64,000 nt of DNA from Nodosilinea sp. FACHB-131 (GTDB lineage Bacteria > Cyanobacteriota > Cyanobacteriia > Phormidesmidales > Phormidesmidaceae). The stretch covers positions 264,963 to 328,962 of the forward strand of contig NZ_JACJOF010000038.1 in assembly GCF_014695395.1 (NCBI RefSeq), written 5' to 3'. The position numbers and the translations under genes are program-made. How positions within the stretch are numbered: the first letter of the stretch is position 1; each line of letters begins with the position of its first letter. The notes beneath the pieces are model-generated. The model was given only the letters and a program-made list of their open reading frames with translations. It did not search any database and was not told where the DNA came from. Of this stretch, positions 9,443-17,855 are shown piece by piece.

Positions 9443-10369
9443 CTAGACCGGGTTTACCTGAGCTCCAGTGGTTTCTAGGCTGAGCACGTGGGTCGTGGCC
9501 GACTGCCCAGCACTGGCCCAAGCCTTGGCCATGGCGTCACCCACTGCAGCGCTTTGGTCGACAGGTGTGAGGGCTAGCAGCGTGGGGCCAGCACCACTAA
9601 TGACTAGGCCATAGGCCCCGGCCTCGACTGCGGCGGTTGAGACAGCCTCATAGCCGGGAATTAGAGACTGTCGATAGGGCTGGTGGATGCGATCGCCCAA
9701 GGCCACCCGCAGCCAGTCGCCCCGGCCGCTCTCTAGCCCTCGCAGCAGGAGTCCCAGGTGAGCAGTATTGAAGATGGCATCGGCCCGGCTGTAGCTGGTG
9801 GGTAAGACCTGGCGGGCGGCGGCGGTCGAGAGTTCAAAGTCGGGCACAATCACCACCGGCACAATATCGGAGTGCCAGGGGATCGGGCATAGGGTAGCGG
9901 TACTGTCAGCATTGCCGACCGCTAGCTGGCAGCCTCCAACTAAAGCAGGCACGACGTTGTCGGGGTGGCCTTCTAGGGCGATCGCCATCTCCACTACAGC
10001 CGACTGCTCGAGGGGCCGTTCGCATAGCGCATTGGCCCCCAGCAGCCCGCCCACAATTGCGGTAGACGAGCTGCCCAGTCCGCGCGCCAGTGGAACAGCC
10101 AGATCAATAGCAATCTCTACTGCTGGCACCGCCAGCCCCTGCTGCTGATAAAAGTGGGCAAAGGCTTTGTAGACCAGGTTAGAGCCGTCCGTCACCACTC
10201 GGTCGGCCTCTGACCCGCTCACCGCGATCGCAACTGTTCCCGCCGCCTGATCAAGGGCCGTAAAGCGAAAGCGATTGTAGAGCGTCAGCGCTGCCCCCAG
10301 ACAGTCGAAGCCGGGGCCAATGTTGGCGGTGGTGGCGGGCACAGTAACAGAGATCGGTGTTGACACCAC
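9443..10369 (-). CDS. thrB: Homoserine kinase
   Basis: GHMP-family kinase that phosphorylates L-homoserine with ATP in threonine synthesis. It shows the N-terminal VTVPATTANIGPGFDCLG motif, the ATP-binding PLARGLGSSSTAIVGG motif (about residues 89-104), and the C-terminal GLVISGAGPTLLAL glycine-rich segment. At 308 residues it matches the usual length (about 310). The start ATG needs no adjustment. It stands between ndhD and a divergent SLH gene, so it is probably monocistronic. No leader peptide or threonine attenuator was seen. Confidence 0.95.
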   Translation of the reverse strand: MVSTPISVTVPATTANIGPGFDCLGAALTLYNRFRFTALDQAAGTVAIAVSGSEADRVVTDGSNLVYKAFAHFYQQQGLAVPAVEIAIDLAVPLARGLGSSSTAIVGGLLGANALCERPLEQSAVVEMAIALEGHPDNVVPALVGGCQLAVGNADSTATLCPIPWHSDIVPVVIVPDFELSTAAARQVLPTSYSRADAIFNTAHLGLLLRGLESGRGDWLRVALGDRIHQPYRQSLIPGYEAVSTAAVEAGAYGLVISGAGPTLLALTPVDQSAAVGDAMAKAWASAGQSATTHVLSLETTGAQVNPV

Positions 10370-10497
10370 AAAAGCCTCCGGCAGGCATGGAACATTTAGG
10401 CCAAGGATAGTATCACTTTTTGAGAAGCCTCTGTCAGACTGAAAGTAAGGCCAGGGGGTGAATAGGTCGCGAGTATGGGAAATCGAAGGTTTTTGTT

Positions 10498-10935
10498 ATG
10501 AACGCAAACTCAGTAATTAAAAGTGGCGTAGTGGCTTTAGGGCTTGGCATGGGGATTTTAACGGCGATCGCCCCCATCCAGGCAGAACCCGCTGCGGATG
10601 CAGTAGTTGAGCCCGTTGCCCAGGGTACCGAACAACAGCTAGTTTTACCCTTTACCGACGTATCGCCCGACCACTGGGCCTACGAGGCGCTGCTGAATCT
10701 GGCTGGGGTCTATGGCTGCGTCAGCGGTTATCCCGACGGCACCTTTCGGGGCGAAGACACTGTCACCCGCTACGAATTTGCTGCCGGGATGGACTCCTGC
10801 CTGAGCGTGCTGACCAATCTGGCGCAGCAACAGCAGCAGACCCGCGACCAAGAGGTGCGATCGCTGATCGATGCCATGGAGCAATCGCTCAGCGACCTGC
10901 GCGAAATTGAGACCGATCTACCCGCAGAGCCCTAA
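10498..10935 (+). CDS. Short exported SLH-domain protein
   Basis: Signal peptide (about residues 1-29, cleavage after IQA), then one S-layer homology domain (FTDVSPDHWAYEALLNLAG, then GCVSGYPDGTFRG and TRYEFAAGMDSCL), then a Gln-rich coiled-coil segment and an acidic end. In cyanobacteria this SLH-plus-coiled-coil start is usually the N-terminal part of OprB-type porins, where it binds peptidoglycan. Here the protein stops at 145 residues with no porin barrel. It may be a natural short SLH protein or a truncated porin. It ends 5 bases from the convergent thrS. Confidence 0.8.
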   Translation: MNANSVIKSGVVALGLGMGILTAIAPIQAEPAADAVVEPVAQGTEQQLVLPFTDVSPDHWAYEALLNLAGVYGCVSGYPDGTFRGEDTVTRYEFAAGMDSCLSVLTNLAQQQQQTRDQEVRSLIDAMEQSLSDLREIETDLPAEP

Positions 10936-10940
10936 AGGAC

Positions 10941-12764
10941 TTAGAAATCTTCGCGGGCGGCGATCGCCGCCGCCACCCGATCGACCACCTCCGCCACGGG
11001 CAGAGCGCCTAACTCTCCCTGGGCGCGGGTGCGAATATTGAGGGCGTTGGCCTCCAGCTCCTTCGCGCCGACTACGGCCATGATTGGTATCTTGGCCTTT
11101 TCGGCGTTGCGCACCATCTTGCCCAGGCGATCGCCGCTGGCGTCGACCTCTACCCGTACCCCTTTGGCCAAGAGTTGGTCAGCTACGGATTGAGCAAAAC
11201 CTAGCTGTTCCTCGGTGACGGGCAGCAGGCGCATCTGCACCGGAGCCAACCAGAGAGGAAAATCACCCGCATATTCCTCAATCAAAATGCCAATCAGGCG
11301 TTCTAGAGAACCAAAGGGAGCGCGGTGAATCATCACCGGGCGCTGACGCGAGCCGTCTTCGGCCACATACTCCAGATCAAAGCGCTCTGGCAGGTTGTAG
11401 TCGACTTGCACCGTGCCTAGCTGCCACTCCCGCTCCAGCGCATCTCGAAAGATAAAGTCGAGCTTAGGACCGTAGAAAGCTGCCTCTCCCGGAGCCTCAA
11501 AATACTCCATACCAAGCGTTTGAACGGCTCGGCGAATTGCGTTTTGAGAGGTTTCCCACACATCGTCGCCACCAATGTATTTGGTTGACTCAGGGTCACG
11601 GAAGCTGAGCCGCGCCTTAAAATTCTTCAGTTTCAGACTGCGAAACACCGAAAGAATTAGATCTACCACCTTGAGAAACTCGTCATCGAGCTGCTCAGGG
11701 CGCACAAACAGGTGAGAATCATCTACCGTAAAGCCCCGCACGCGGGTGAGCCCGCCCAGTTCTCCCGACTGCTCATAGCGATACACCGTGCCAAACTCCG
11801 CCAGACGCAAGGGCAGCTCTCGGTACGACCTGAGCTCACTCTTATAGATCTGAATATGGAAAGGGCAGTTCATGGGCTTCATCACAAAGCCCTCCTCCGC
11901 CAGACGGGCCGCATCGTCGTCCGCCATCAGCGGAAACATGTCTTCCCGGTAGTTCTGCCAGTGCCCCGACGTCTTGAACAGATCTACCCGAGCAATATGG
12001 GGAGTAACTACGCCCAGATATCCTCGCTTAGTTTGCTCCTCTCTAAGGAAGGTTTCCAATGTAGAGCGCAGCACTGTGCCCTTGGGGGTCCACAGGGGCA
12101 GGCCTGGCCCAACGTCGTCGGCAAAAATAAACAGCCCCAGCTCTTTGCCCAGCTTGCGGTGGTCGCGACGCTTCGCCTCTTCCCGGCGGCGCTTGTACTC
12201 CTGAAGCTGCTCAGGGGTTTCCCAAGCAGTGCCATAGATGCGCTGGAGTTGGGCCCGGTTTTCATCGCCGCGCCAGTAGGCCCCAGCCACACTTTCCAAC
12301 TCAAAGGCCTTGGGGTTTAGGTCGGTGGTGCTAGCCACGTGGGGCCCTGCGCAGAGATCCCACCACTGGTCACCCAGATGGTAAAGCGTGATCGGGTCTT
12401 TTAGATCTTGCAGAATCTCGAGCTTGTAGGGTTCGCCCAAAGCCTCGATGCGGCGCTGGGCTTCTTCGCGGGTGACGGTTTCTTGAGTTACCGACAGCCC
12501 TTTGTTGATGATCTTGATCATCTCTTTCTTGATCGCCTTCAGGTCTTGGTCAGTGAAGGGCTCAGGGCTGTCAAAGTCGTAGTAAAAGCCGTAGTCGATC
12601 GAGGGGCCAATGGTCACCTGCGTCTTGGGAAATAACGTCTGTACCGCCATGGCCATAACGTGGGAAAAGGTGTGGCGAATGCGCTGAAGCGCCTCCGACT
12701 CGCTGGTGCGAGGTAGAAGCATAGGTACAGTAGACTCGGGTGCAGACAGATCAGTTTGAGCCAT
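10941..12764 (-). CDS. thrS: Threonyl-tRNA synthetase
   Basis: Class II synthetase charging tRNA-Thr. The N-terminal editing domain is present with HTFSH (about residues 31-35) and DLCAGPH (~136-142), which line the serine-editing site. The catalytic core carries the zinc-ligand motif KPMNCPFH, and the anticodon-binding domain begins about residue 505 (PLWLAPVQ). The protein has 607 residues and lacks the N-terminal TGS domain found in the 642-residue E. coli enzyme, which is usual for cyanobacterial ThrS. The start is ATG. Convergent with the SLH gene. Confidence 0.96.
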   Translation of the reverse strand: MAQTDLSAPESTVPMLLPRTSESEALQRIRHTFSHVMAMAVQTLFPKTQVTIGPSIDYGFYYDFDSPEPFTDQDLKAIKKEMIKIINKGLSVTQETVTREEAQRRIEALGEPYKLEILQDLKDPITLYHLGDQWWDLCAGPHVASTTDLNPKAFELESVAGAYWRGDENRAQLQRIYGTAWETPEQLQEYKRRREEAKRRDHRKLGKELGLFIFADDVGPGLPLWTPKGTVLRSTLETFLREEQTKRGYLGVVTPHIARVDLFKTSGHWQNYREDMFPLMADDDAARLAEEGFVMKPMNCPFHIQIYKSELRSYRELPLRLAEFGTVYRYEQSGELGGLTRVRGFTVDDSHLFVRPEQLDDEFLKVVDLILSVFRSLKLKNFKARLSFRDPESTKYIGGDDVWETSQNAIRRAVQTLGMEYFEAPGEAAFYGPKLDFIFRDALEREWQLGTVQVDYNLPERFDLEYVAEDGSRQRPVMIHRAPFGSLERLIGILIEEYAGDFPLWLAPVQMRLLPVTEEQLGFAQSVADQLLAKGVRVEVDASGDRLGKMVRNAEKAKIPIMAVVGAKELEANALNIRTRAQGELGALPVAEVVDRVAAAIAAREDF

Positions 12765-13107
12765 TGGTCAACGCTGAAGGCAAAAAAGAATGTAGCCTCT
12801 AGTTTAGCGACTATTGGGTAAACCCAAAGCTATGGTCATAGAGGTACGGTTATCTCACCCCAACGGGAGACTATCTGACGCCGCAATCCATCTGCTTGGG
12901 GTTTATTATGGGTTGAGAGGACACCACCCTGGGGTATGGGCAAGAACCAACGACTACCTAAGGGAGATTAAGCTTAAACAGAATTGCGTCTTTGCAGTCT
13001 TGTGTTATGCTGTGTTCCTGAATCTCGGGTCAATGTCTGCGCAAGTTTCAAGGGTGTGCAGAATTCCCCCCAGTTCAACGTTCTGAAGAGCTTTTTAAAT
13101 CGAAAAT
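12765..13107. other. Intergenic region between thrS and the DUF4327 gene
   Basis: About 343 bases holding divergent control regions. A 90-codon open frame on the plus strand (12814-13086) has no recognisable domain and is judged non-coding. A plausible promoter for the DUF4327 gene is listed separately. Confidence 0.5.
12984..13011 (+). promoter_or_regulatory. Candidate promoter of the DUF4327 gene
   Basis: TTGCGT (12984-12989) and TATGCT (13006-13011) are separated by 16 bases, fitting a sigma-70 type promoter. It would give a leader of about 90 bases before the ATG at 13108. This is pattern matching only. Confidence 0.35.
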
Positions 13108-13344
13108 ATGACTGAAGCAATTGCCGACTTAGTTGTCGCTCACCCCATGGTGAAATTTCAGCGCCAAGTTGAGTCTTTAGTTAAGAAGTCCAAAGTTGTT
13201 CGTCCCAGCGATCCGATTTGGAAAATTGCTTTCTTGTTTGGGGATGACTGGACCCACTGGAAGCAAGAACTAGAAGAATTCGACTTCTCTACCCAAGATC
13301 CGATTGAGGATCTGCTGTCAGTGCAGTCTTGGGAAGAAGATTAA
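13108..13344 (+). CDS. DUF4327-type small protein
   Basis: A 78-residue cytoplasmic acidic protein. The region from about residue 36 on (DPIWKIAFLFGDDWTHWKQE, then LEEFDFSTQDPIEDLLSV and the WEED end) follows the pattern of cyanobacterial DUF4327 proteins, which share the DPI..., W...ELE..DF... and terminal WEED-like features. Function of that family is not known. It is monocistronic, preceded by a plausible promoter, and faces the PP2C gene across a 14-bp inverted repeat. Confidence 0.7.
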   Translation: MTEAIADLVVAHPMVKFQRQVESLVKKSKVVRPSDPIWKIAFLFGDDWTHWKQELEEFDFSTQDPIEDLLSVQSWEED

Positions 13345-13351
13345 TGAAATA

Positions 13352-13389
13352 GCTGTCGATGACGAATTGATCAACTCGTCATCGACAGC
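13352..13389. terminator. 14-bp perfect hairpin between convergent genes
   Basis: GCTGTCGATGACGA (13352-13365) and its exact complement (13376-13389) enclose a 10-base loop. It lies after the DUF4327 stop and overlaps the last codons and stop of the convergent phosphatase gene. There is no T-run on either strand, so it is not a typical intrinsic terminator, but it could stop or stabilise both transcripts. Confidence 0.6.
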
Positions 13390-15218
13390 ATATCGGGCTG
13401 TAGCTTGATACGCACAAGAATGGTCGTGATGTTGTCATGGCCATTCTTTTCGTTGGCTAAATCGATCAGCTGGGCAGCGCCACTGTCTAAGTTAGTCCTT
13501 GAGCTCAATAGACTAGCAATATGGGTATCGGCGTGGCGCTCCAGCAAGTCGTTGTCGCTGAGACCGTCGGAGCACAGGAGCAGCAGCGTGTCTTCTGTCA
13601 GCTCGTGGTAGGCAATGCCGGGGACGAGGTCTTCTTTACCCCTAGGACCCAGGGCCTGGGTTAGTTGGTAGGCGTCAGGGCGGGCATAGGCTATGGCTGG
13701 TTCTACACCGCGATTAATTTCGCGTTGACCGACCTCATGGTCGAGGGTGAGCTGTCGCAGTCCCAAGCGCTTGTTGTAGCTATACAACCGGCTGTCGCCC
13801 ACGTGAACGACGGCAATGTCGAGGTTGTGCAGCAGCACCATGACGAGGGTGGTGCCCATGCGCCCTACCCCAGATGTGGCGTTGGCTTGGTTGATGTCAA
13901 AGATAGTTTGGTTGGCTGTGATCACGGCCTGCGCCAGGGCGCTTTGGTCGGGCAGGCGATCGCTACTCCAGTGCTGAGTCAAGTAATCGCGTAGTGTGCG
14001 CACGGCTAGCTGACTCGCTACTTCGCCTGAGGCGTGCCCACCCATGCCATCACAGAGGATGTAGAGCCCTTTAGACCGCAGAATTGTGCCCTGGGGACCG
14101 CTGACCTTTTGTAGCTGTGTCTGGGTAAAGAACCAGTCTTCGTTGTGGTGGCGCTGCTGGCCGACGTGGCTCTGGCCGGCATCATCGAGGTGAGCCAGCT
14201 TCATGGGTAAGACCATAGTTGGCGTTTCTATCGGCCCACCACCATCGTCGTCGTCGGACAGTTCTTGGGTGTCGAAAACCGCATCGACATCGAGTTCGCA
14301 ACCGGCAGCTGAGCGCTCAATGTCTGGGTCTAGGTCTGAAGCGGTAATCGCTTCTTCAGGCTCTGGTTTGGGGGTAGAGGAGACCTGAACCGGCGGCGAA
14401 TAGGCTTGGGCGACTTCGGCTAGGGTGGTTTGCACCTGCTCGAGGTCACCTAACAACCCCTCAGCTAGATTGCCAATTAAAGTTTTTACCTTGGAGGGCA
14501 GGCAGCATTGACCGCCATCAAGCATGATCTGCCACATCTGACCTAGCGCTTCCAGGGGCAAGAGAGGCCGGTTGGGCATCTGATCGACCTGAGTTAGGCA
14601 GAGCAGATTATTTTCGTTAAGGGCAAGCCGCTGGGGAGTTAGGAGGGTAGCCTGCCCCTGCCATGGTGCCAATGCCTCCCACAGCAGCGTAGTCTCGAAC
14701 AACCACTGGAGGTGCTGAAGGGGGTCGTCTATGGCCGCCCAGCCCGCTGCTAGTGACAGCCAGATGCTGCGGTCTTCAATCAGTAAAAGGGTACGCTGAG
14801 GCGTTTGCCAAGCGTGGTGCAACTCGGGAACGGCCGGGAAGTAGTCGGCTTGGAGGGCTAGATATGGGTAGGCTTCGGGGGGAACTGTAACAGCCAGGGG
14901 ATGTTCTGCGGGATTGAGAGCCGGTGTTTCGAGCCAGTCTGCTTGGAGGGCTTGCAGGGGCGCGTCGGCCTCGGGCTGGCAGTCGATAACAACTAGAGGG
15001 GTAGCGCCAAACGATGTCCGACTGTCTGACGGAGACACGAGCCGGTAGCGGCGATCGCTATCGAGATAACCCTCTTGGTCGAGATCACTAGGGGCGATCG
15101 CCCCTGCCCCTGCCCGAGGGATATCAATCACACGCCAACACTGGAGTGGCTGGCCACACCGTTTGCAGGACCGCTGTGAATTGCTATTGTCAAACTCACA
15201 AAAGGGGCAGGTTAGCAT
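13371..15218 (-). CDS. Zinc-ribbon PP2C-type Ser/Thr protein phosphatase
   Basis: The N-terminus is a zinc ribbon (CPFC and CKRC knuckles, residues 4-21). A long middle region (~30-340) of unknown fold is followed by a PP2C domain (about 345-610). The PP2C motifs are complete: HHNEDWFF, LYILCDGMGGHASGE, GRMGTTLVMVLL, VVHVGDSRLYSY, LLLCSDGLSD and GHDNITTILVRI. The metal-binding Asp residues are present, so it should be an active Mn/Mg-dependent phosphoserine/threonine phosphatase. In this genome it could counter the Ser/Thr kinases, including the one at 62 kb; that pairing is inference. Confidence 0.9.
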   Translation of the reverse strand: MLTCPFCEFDNSNSQRSCKRCGQPLQCWRVIDIPRAGAGAIAPSDLDQEGYLDSDRRYRLVSPSDSRTSFGATPLVVIDCQPEADAPLQALQADWLETPALNPAEHPLAVTVPPEAYPYLALQADYFPAVPELHHAWQTPQRTLLLIEDRSIWLSLAAGWAAIDDPLQHLQWLFETTLLWEALAPWQGQATLLTPQRLALNENNLLCLTQVDQMPNRPLLPLEALGQMWQIMLDGGQCCLPSKVKTLIGNLAEGLLGDLEQVQTTLAEVAQAYSPPVQVSSTPKPEPEEAITASDLDPDIERSAAGCELDVDAVFDTQELSDDDDGGGPIETPTMVLPMKLAHLDDAGQSHVGQQRHHNEDWFFTQTQLQKVSGPQGTILRSKGLYILCDGMGGHASGEVASQLAVRTLRDYLTQHWSSDRLPDQSALAQAVITANQTIFDINQANATSGVGRMGTTLVMVLLHNLDIAVVHVGDSRLYSYNKRLGLRQLTLDHEVGQREINRGVEPAIAYARPDAYQLTQALGPRGKEDLVPGIAYHELTEDTLLLLCSDGLSDNDLLERHADTHIASLLSSRTNLDSGAAQLIDLANEKNGHDNITTILVRIKLQPDMLSMTS

Positions 15219-15507
15219 CCTAGCAATGATCCAAAGTTAGGCTAGCCAGCTAGCAAGTAGGGTGTACCCCATGCTAGGCATCTGAGTTGTGCGCGGTCTT
15301 GGGGGAATCAGCAGACCCTTAGCAACCGATCAATGCACCCTTGAAGTAAAACGGCCTCACCGTTGCACATTAAGTATCGCACGGGTCACCCCTAGGTCGC
15401 CCCATTGCAAGCCCATGGTAACTTAACGCCTTTGTCCTGACCTGTCTGACCCATCGATTCTTGACCTAGCCCCGGCCAAGTTGCGTAAGGTTGGCGATCG
15501 CCAGAAT

Positions 15508-16104
15508 CTAGATTTGCAGCAGCTTTCGCTGCTCGGCAGGGGTGGCATGCCGCCACTGGCCAGGCTGTAGATCGCCCAGGTGGAGGTGAGCGATCGCCTG
15601 GCGCACCAGCCTCAGGGTGGGGTGACCAACGGCGGCGGTCATGCGGCGCACCTGACGGTTTTTGCCCTCCTGTAGGGTCATTTCTAGCCAGGCAGTGGGG
15701 ATGCTCTGGCGATAGCGAATGGGCGGATTTCGTTCAGGCAGGAGGGGTTCGGTGATCAGCAATTCGACCTGGCAAGGCAGGGTGCGGTACCCCTTGATGG
15801 TTACCCCCTGGCGGAGCTGAGCGATCGCGCCTGGAGAAGGCACGTGCTCGACCTGGACCCAGTAGGTGCGAGGGTGGCCAAAGCGCGGCTCACTGAGTCG
15901 ATGCTGGACTCGACCGTGGTCAGTCAGCAGCATTAGCCCCTCGCTGTCGCGGTCGAGCCGGCCGACAGGGTAGACATCGGCGATGGGAATGAAGTCTTTG
16001 AGCGTGGGGCGACCGGCCGAGTCAGAGGCGGGCAGGGTGCTGCCCGGGCTGAACTGACTGAGTACGTTATAGGGCTTGTAGAACAGAATGTACTGATACC
16101 CCAT
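15508..16104 (-). CDS. rluE: 23S rRNA pseudouridine synthase RluE-like
   Basis: RsuA/RluB/E/F-family pseudouridine synthase. The catalytic Asp lies in GRLDRDSEGLMLLT (about residues 46-59). The stretch ERNPPIRYRQSIPTAWLEM followed by EGKNRQVRRMTAAVGHPTLR matches RluE of E. coli closely, which modifies U2457 of 23S rRNA. It lacks an N-terminal S4 domain, like RluE (217 aa in E. coli; 198 here). It is flanked by a 289-base spacer on its left that holds no visible feature. Specificity by homology only. Confidence 0.9.
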   Translation of the reverse strand: MGYQYILFYKPYNVLSQFSPGSTLPASDSAGRPTLKDFIPIADVYPVGRLDRDSEGLMLLTDHGRVQHRLSEPRFGHPRTYWVQVEHVPSPGAIAQLRQGVTIKGYRTLPCQVELLITEPLLPERNPPIRYRQSIPTAWLEMTLQEGKNRQVRRMTAAVGHPTLRLVRQAIAHLHLGDLQPGQWRHATPAEQRKLLQI

Positions 16105-16237
16105 CGTGCTGCTTATATCTATGTAATGGGCTGCAACATTTCATTGCAACTCTTGTGGAAATGTTGAGAAACTACAGCGGCCTAGACGAGGCCGATATGC
16201 TGAACTCTAATAGGACTGATTCTGGCAGGACAACACC

Positions 16238-16552
16238 ATGGATACCGGGAATAAGTATCGCTTCGCTTGCACGCTTACCTTTGGAGATATTTACGGGCAA
16301 GTTATCGCCTGGCTGGTGATTTTGTTCGTTAGCTTGGCGGCCTCCCTAGCGTTGATGGGGGCGCGTCAGCCGATTTTTGCGCTGGCTACCGTAGGGCTAA
16401 TTTTGGTGTTGTCGCTGCCGTTTTTGCTCTTTGCATTTGTGACCACGCTGCTCAACCACATCGAGTTTGAGCCCGTAGATGCCAGTGCAGCTGCCTCGAG
16501 CCGTCCCGATCGAGGGGTTGCCTCGTCCACTCCAGCTAGGGCGCTGAGCTAG
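16238..16552 (+). CDS. Conserved two-helix membrane protein, unknown
   Basis: 104 residues with two membrane segments (about 20-42 and 47-72) and a disordered Ala/Ser-rich tail. No known motif is recognised. The gene overlaps the convergent TPR gene by 4 bases at its stop. Codon use agrees with its neighbours, and an AT-rich promoter-like stretch precedes it. No function can be proposed. Confidence 0.6.
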   Translation: MDTGNKYRFACTLTFGDIYGQVIAWLVILFVSLAASLALMGARQPIFALATVGLILVLSLPFLLFAFVTTLLNHIEFEPVDASAAASSRPDRGVASSTPARALS

Positions 16553-17430
16553 GGCTTTGACTCGGCGGGTTCAGGCTCAGCGGGAGCAGGCTCGACAATA
16601 TTGCTGCCGCTAGCCTCCGGTGCTGTTTGGCCCTGGGTAGCCATTTGACCAATTTGGTCTTTGTACTGCGCTGGAGCAAGGGTTGTGGCCTGGGCAAAAA
16701 GAGCCTGGGCCGTTTCAGTGTCGCCCTGATCGCGCAGCACTAAAGCTTTAGCCAATACCGGGCGAAAGTCTTCGGGGGCAGCGGCAATAGTCTCGTCATA
16801 GAGGGCGATCGCTTGATCGGGGCTCTTGTTTTCGACGTGCACCTGGGCCAGCAGCAGTTTCACCGATGTCGCGTCGAAACTGGCGGCGCCGCCCTCTGCC
16901 TGCAGCTGGTCGGCGGTTTTAAGCGTGTCTTGCAGCAGCCCGATCGCGGCCTGGGGTCGCTCTTGCTGCACGAGGAGCACCGTTAGCCCTTGCAGGGCGT
17001 TCATGTTGCCGGGCTGCTGGTCGAGCACTTGACGATAAATCTGGGCTGCGCCCTCTAAATCGCCCATCTGCTGCTTAGTTTGGGCCAGGAGCACCGCGTA
17101 GTCGGGCACGCTGGGGTTGAGCTCGACGAGCTTTTCGAGGGGAGCAACCACCCCGTTGATGTCGCCTAGCTGAATACGGGCGTCAACTAGCCCCTGGAGA
17201 GCGGTTTGATTGTCGGGCTCGCGCTCTAGCACCAGTTCATAGCCTTTTGCCTGGGCTTCTAGTTCGGTCTGCATAGCTACGGGGTCAGCGGCAGGATTGG
17301 CATCGGCGGTGCTGCTGGCTTTGCGGCCGCTATTGCTGCCCAAAATTGGCAGCAACGACAGCGACAAAAAGGCCGCTAATGCCAGGGTTAATACAGTGCC
17401 AACGAGCCAACGGTTGCGGTTTGCGGTCAC
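16549..17430 (-). CDS. Membrane-anchored TPR protein
   Basis: The GTG start is supported by GAGG 7 bases upstream. Residues ~8-30 form a single membrane anchor (LVGTVLTLALAAFLSLSLL), followed by about 5-6 tetratricopeptide repeats (for example AAQIYRQVLDQQPGNMNALQ). A low-complexity Glu/Pro/Ala tail ends the protein. This layout is common in cyanobacterial envelope or assembly helper proteins that bind partner proteins through the TPRs. Partner unknown. It is not in an operon with the genes to its right, from which a 425-base spacer separates it. Confidence 0.8.
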   Translation of the reverse strand: MTANRNRWLVGTVLTLALAAFLSLSLLPILGSNSGRKASSTADANPAADPVAMQTELEAQAKGYELVLEREPDNQTALQGLVDARIQLGDINGVVAPLEKLVELNPSVPDYAVLLAQTKQQMGDLEGAAQIYRQVLDQQPGNMNALQGLTVLLVQQERPQAAIGLLQDTLKTADQLQAEGGAASFDATSVKLLLAQVHVENKSPDQAIALYDETIAAAPEDFRPVLAKALVLRDQGDTETAQALFAQATTLAPAQYKDQIGQMATQGQTAPEASGSNIVEPAPAEPEPAESKP

Positions 17431-17580
17431 GGGTGTACCTCATCAAGGGAGCGGCGCGATCGCCGCCGAAGCGCGATCGCGATCAATTGTTTAAGTAAAT
17501 GATCTTAGCGTTTTAGCCCAGGGCTGAATCTGCGCCCTAGCCTGGCAAGGCCATAGACAGGGCTACAGTAGCAAAGAAGT

Positions 17581-17719
17581 TGTCAAAAAGCTCAGAAACA
17601 ATACGGATTGCTAACCGTTACCGATGGAAACTTAAGAGAGCTACTGAGTTAAGCACACAGCAGCGGCAGCGAAGGCTGCCTTGGTGGTAGAGAATCACTT
17701 TAAAGGTAGCTTTTTGACC
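17581..17719. ncRNA. Candidate structured RNA element, unknown class
   Basis: Within the 425-base spacer 17431-17855, GTCAAAAAGCT (17582-17592) pairs exactly with AGCTTTTTGAC (17708-17718). Inside this closing stem are a perfect hairpin GGCAGC-gaag-GCTGCC (17665-17680) and a CTTAA/TTAAG pair (17631-17653). The layout of a long closing stem around internal hairpins suggests a structured RNA, or less likely a cruciform repeat. It does not match tRNA, tmRNA, SRP RNA or RNase P signatures I know. The strand is undecided. The rest of the spacer shows nothing. Confidence 0.35.
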
Positions 17720-17855
17720 TGTTTGTAAAGCCTTGTGCAAATTGCGTTAACCGCTTAAATATTTGCCCTAGCAATGCACATTAAAGGGTGAATGTTACGC
17801 TAGGCTTACAGGCTAAGTCATGCGCAGAGTTGCTGTTGCGCCGGGTGGCTAGTTT

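Noticed and set aside
11712..12320. 202-codon frame antisense to thrS
   Set aside because: Mirror of the conserved synthetase coding sequence, no protein-like features.
12814..13086. 90-codon open frame before the DUF4327 gene
   Set aside because: No domain, unusual composition and it spans the likely promoter of the next gene; treated as chance.
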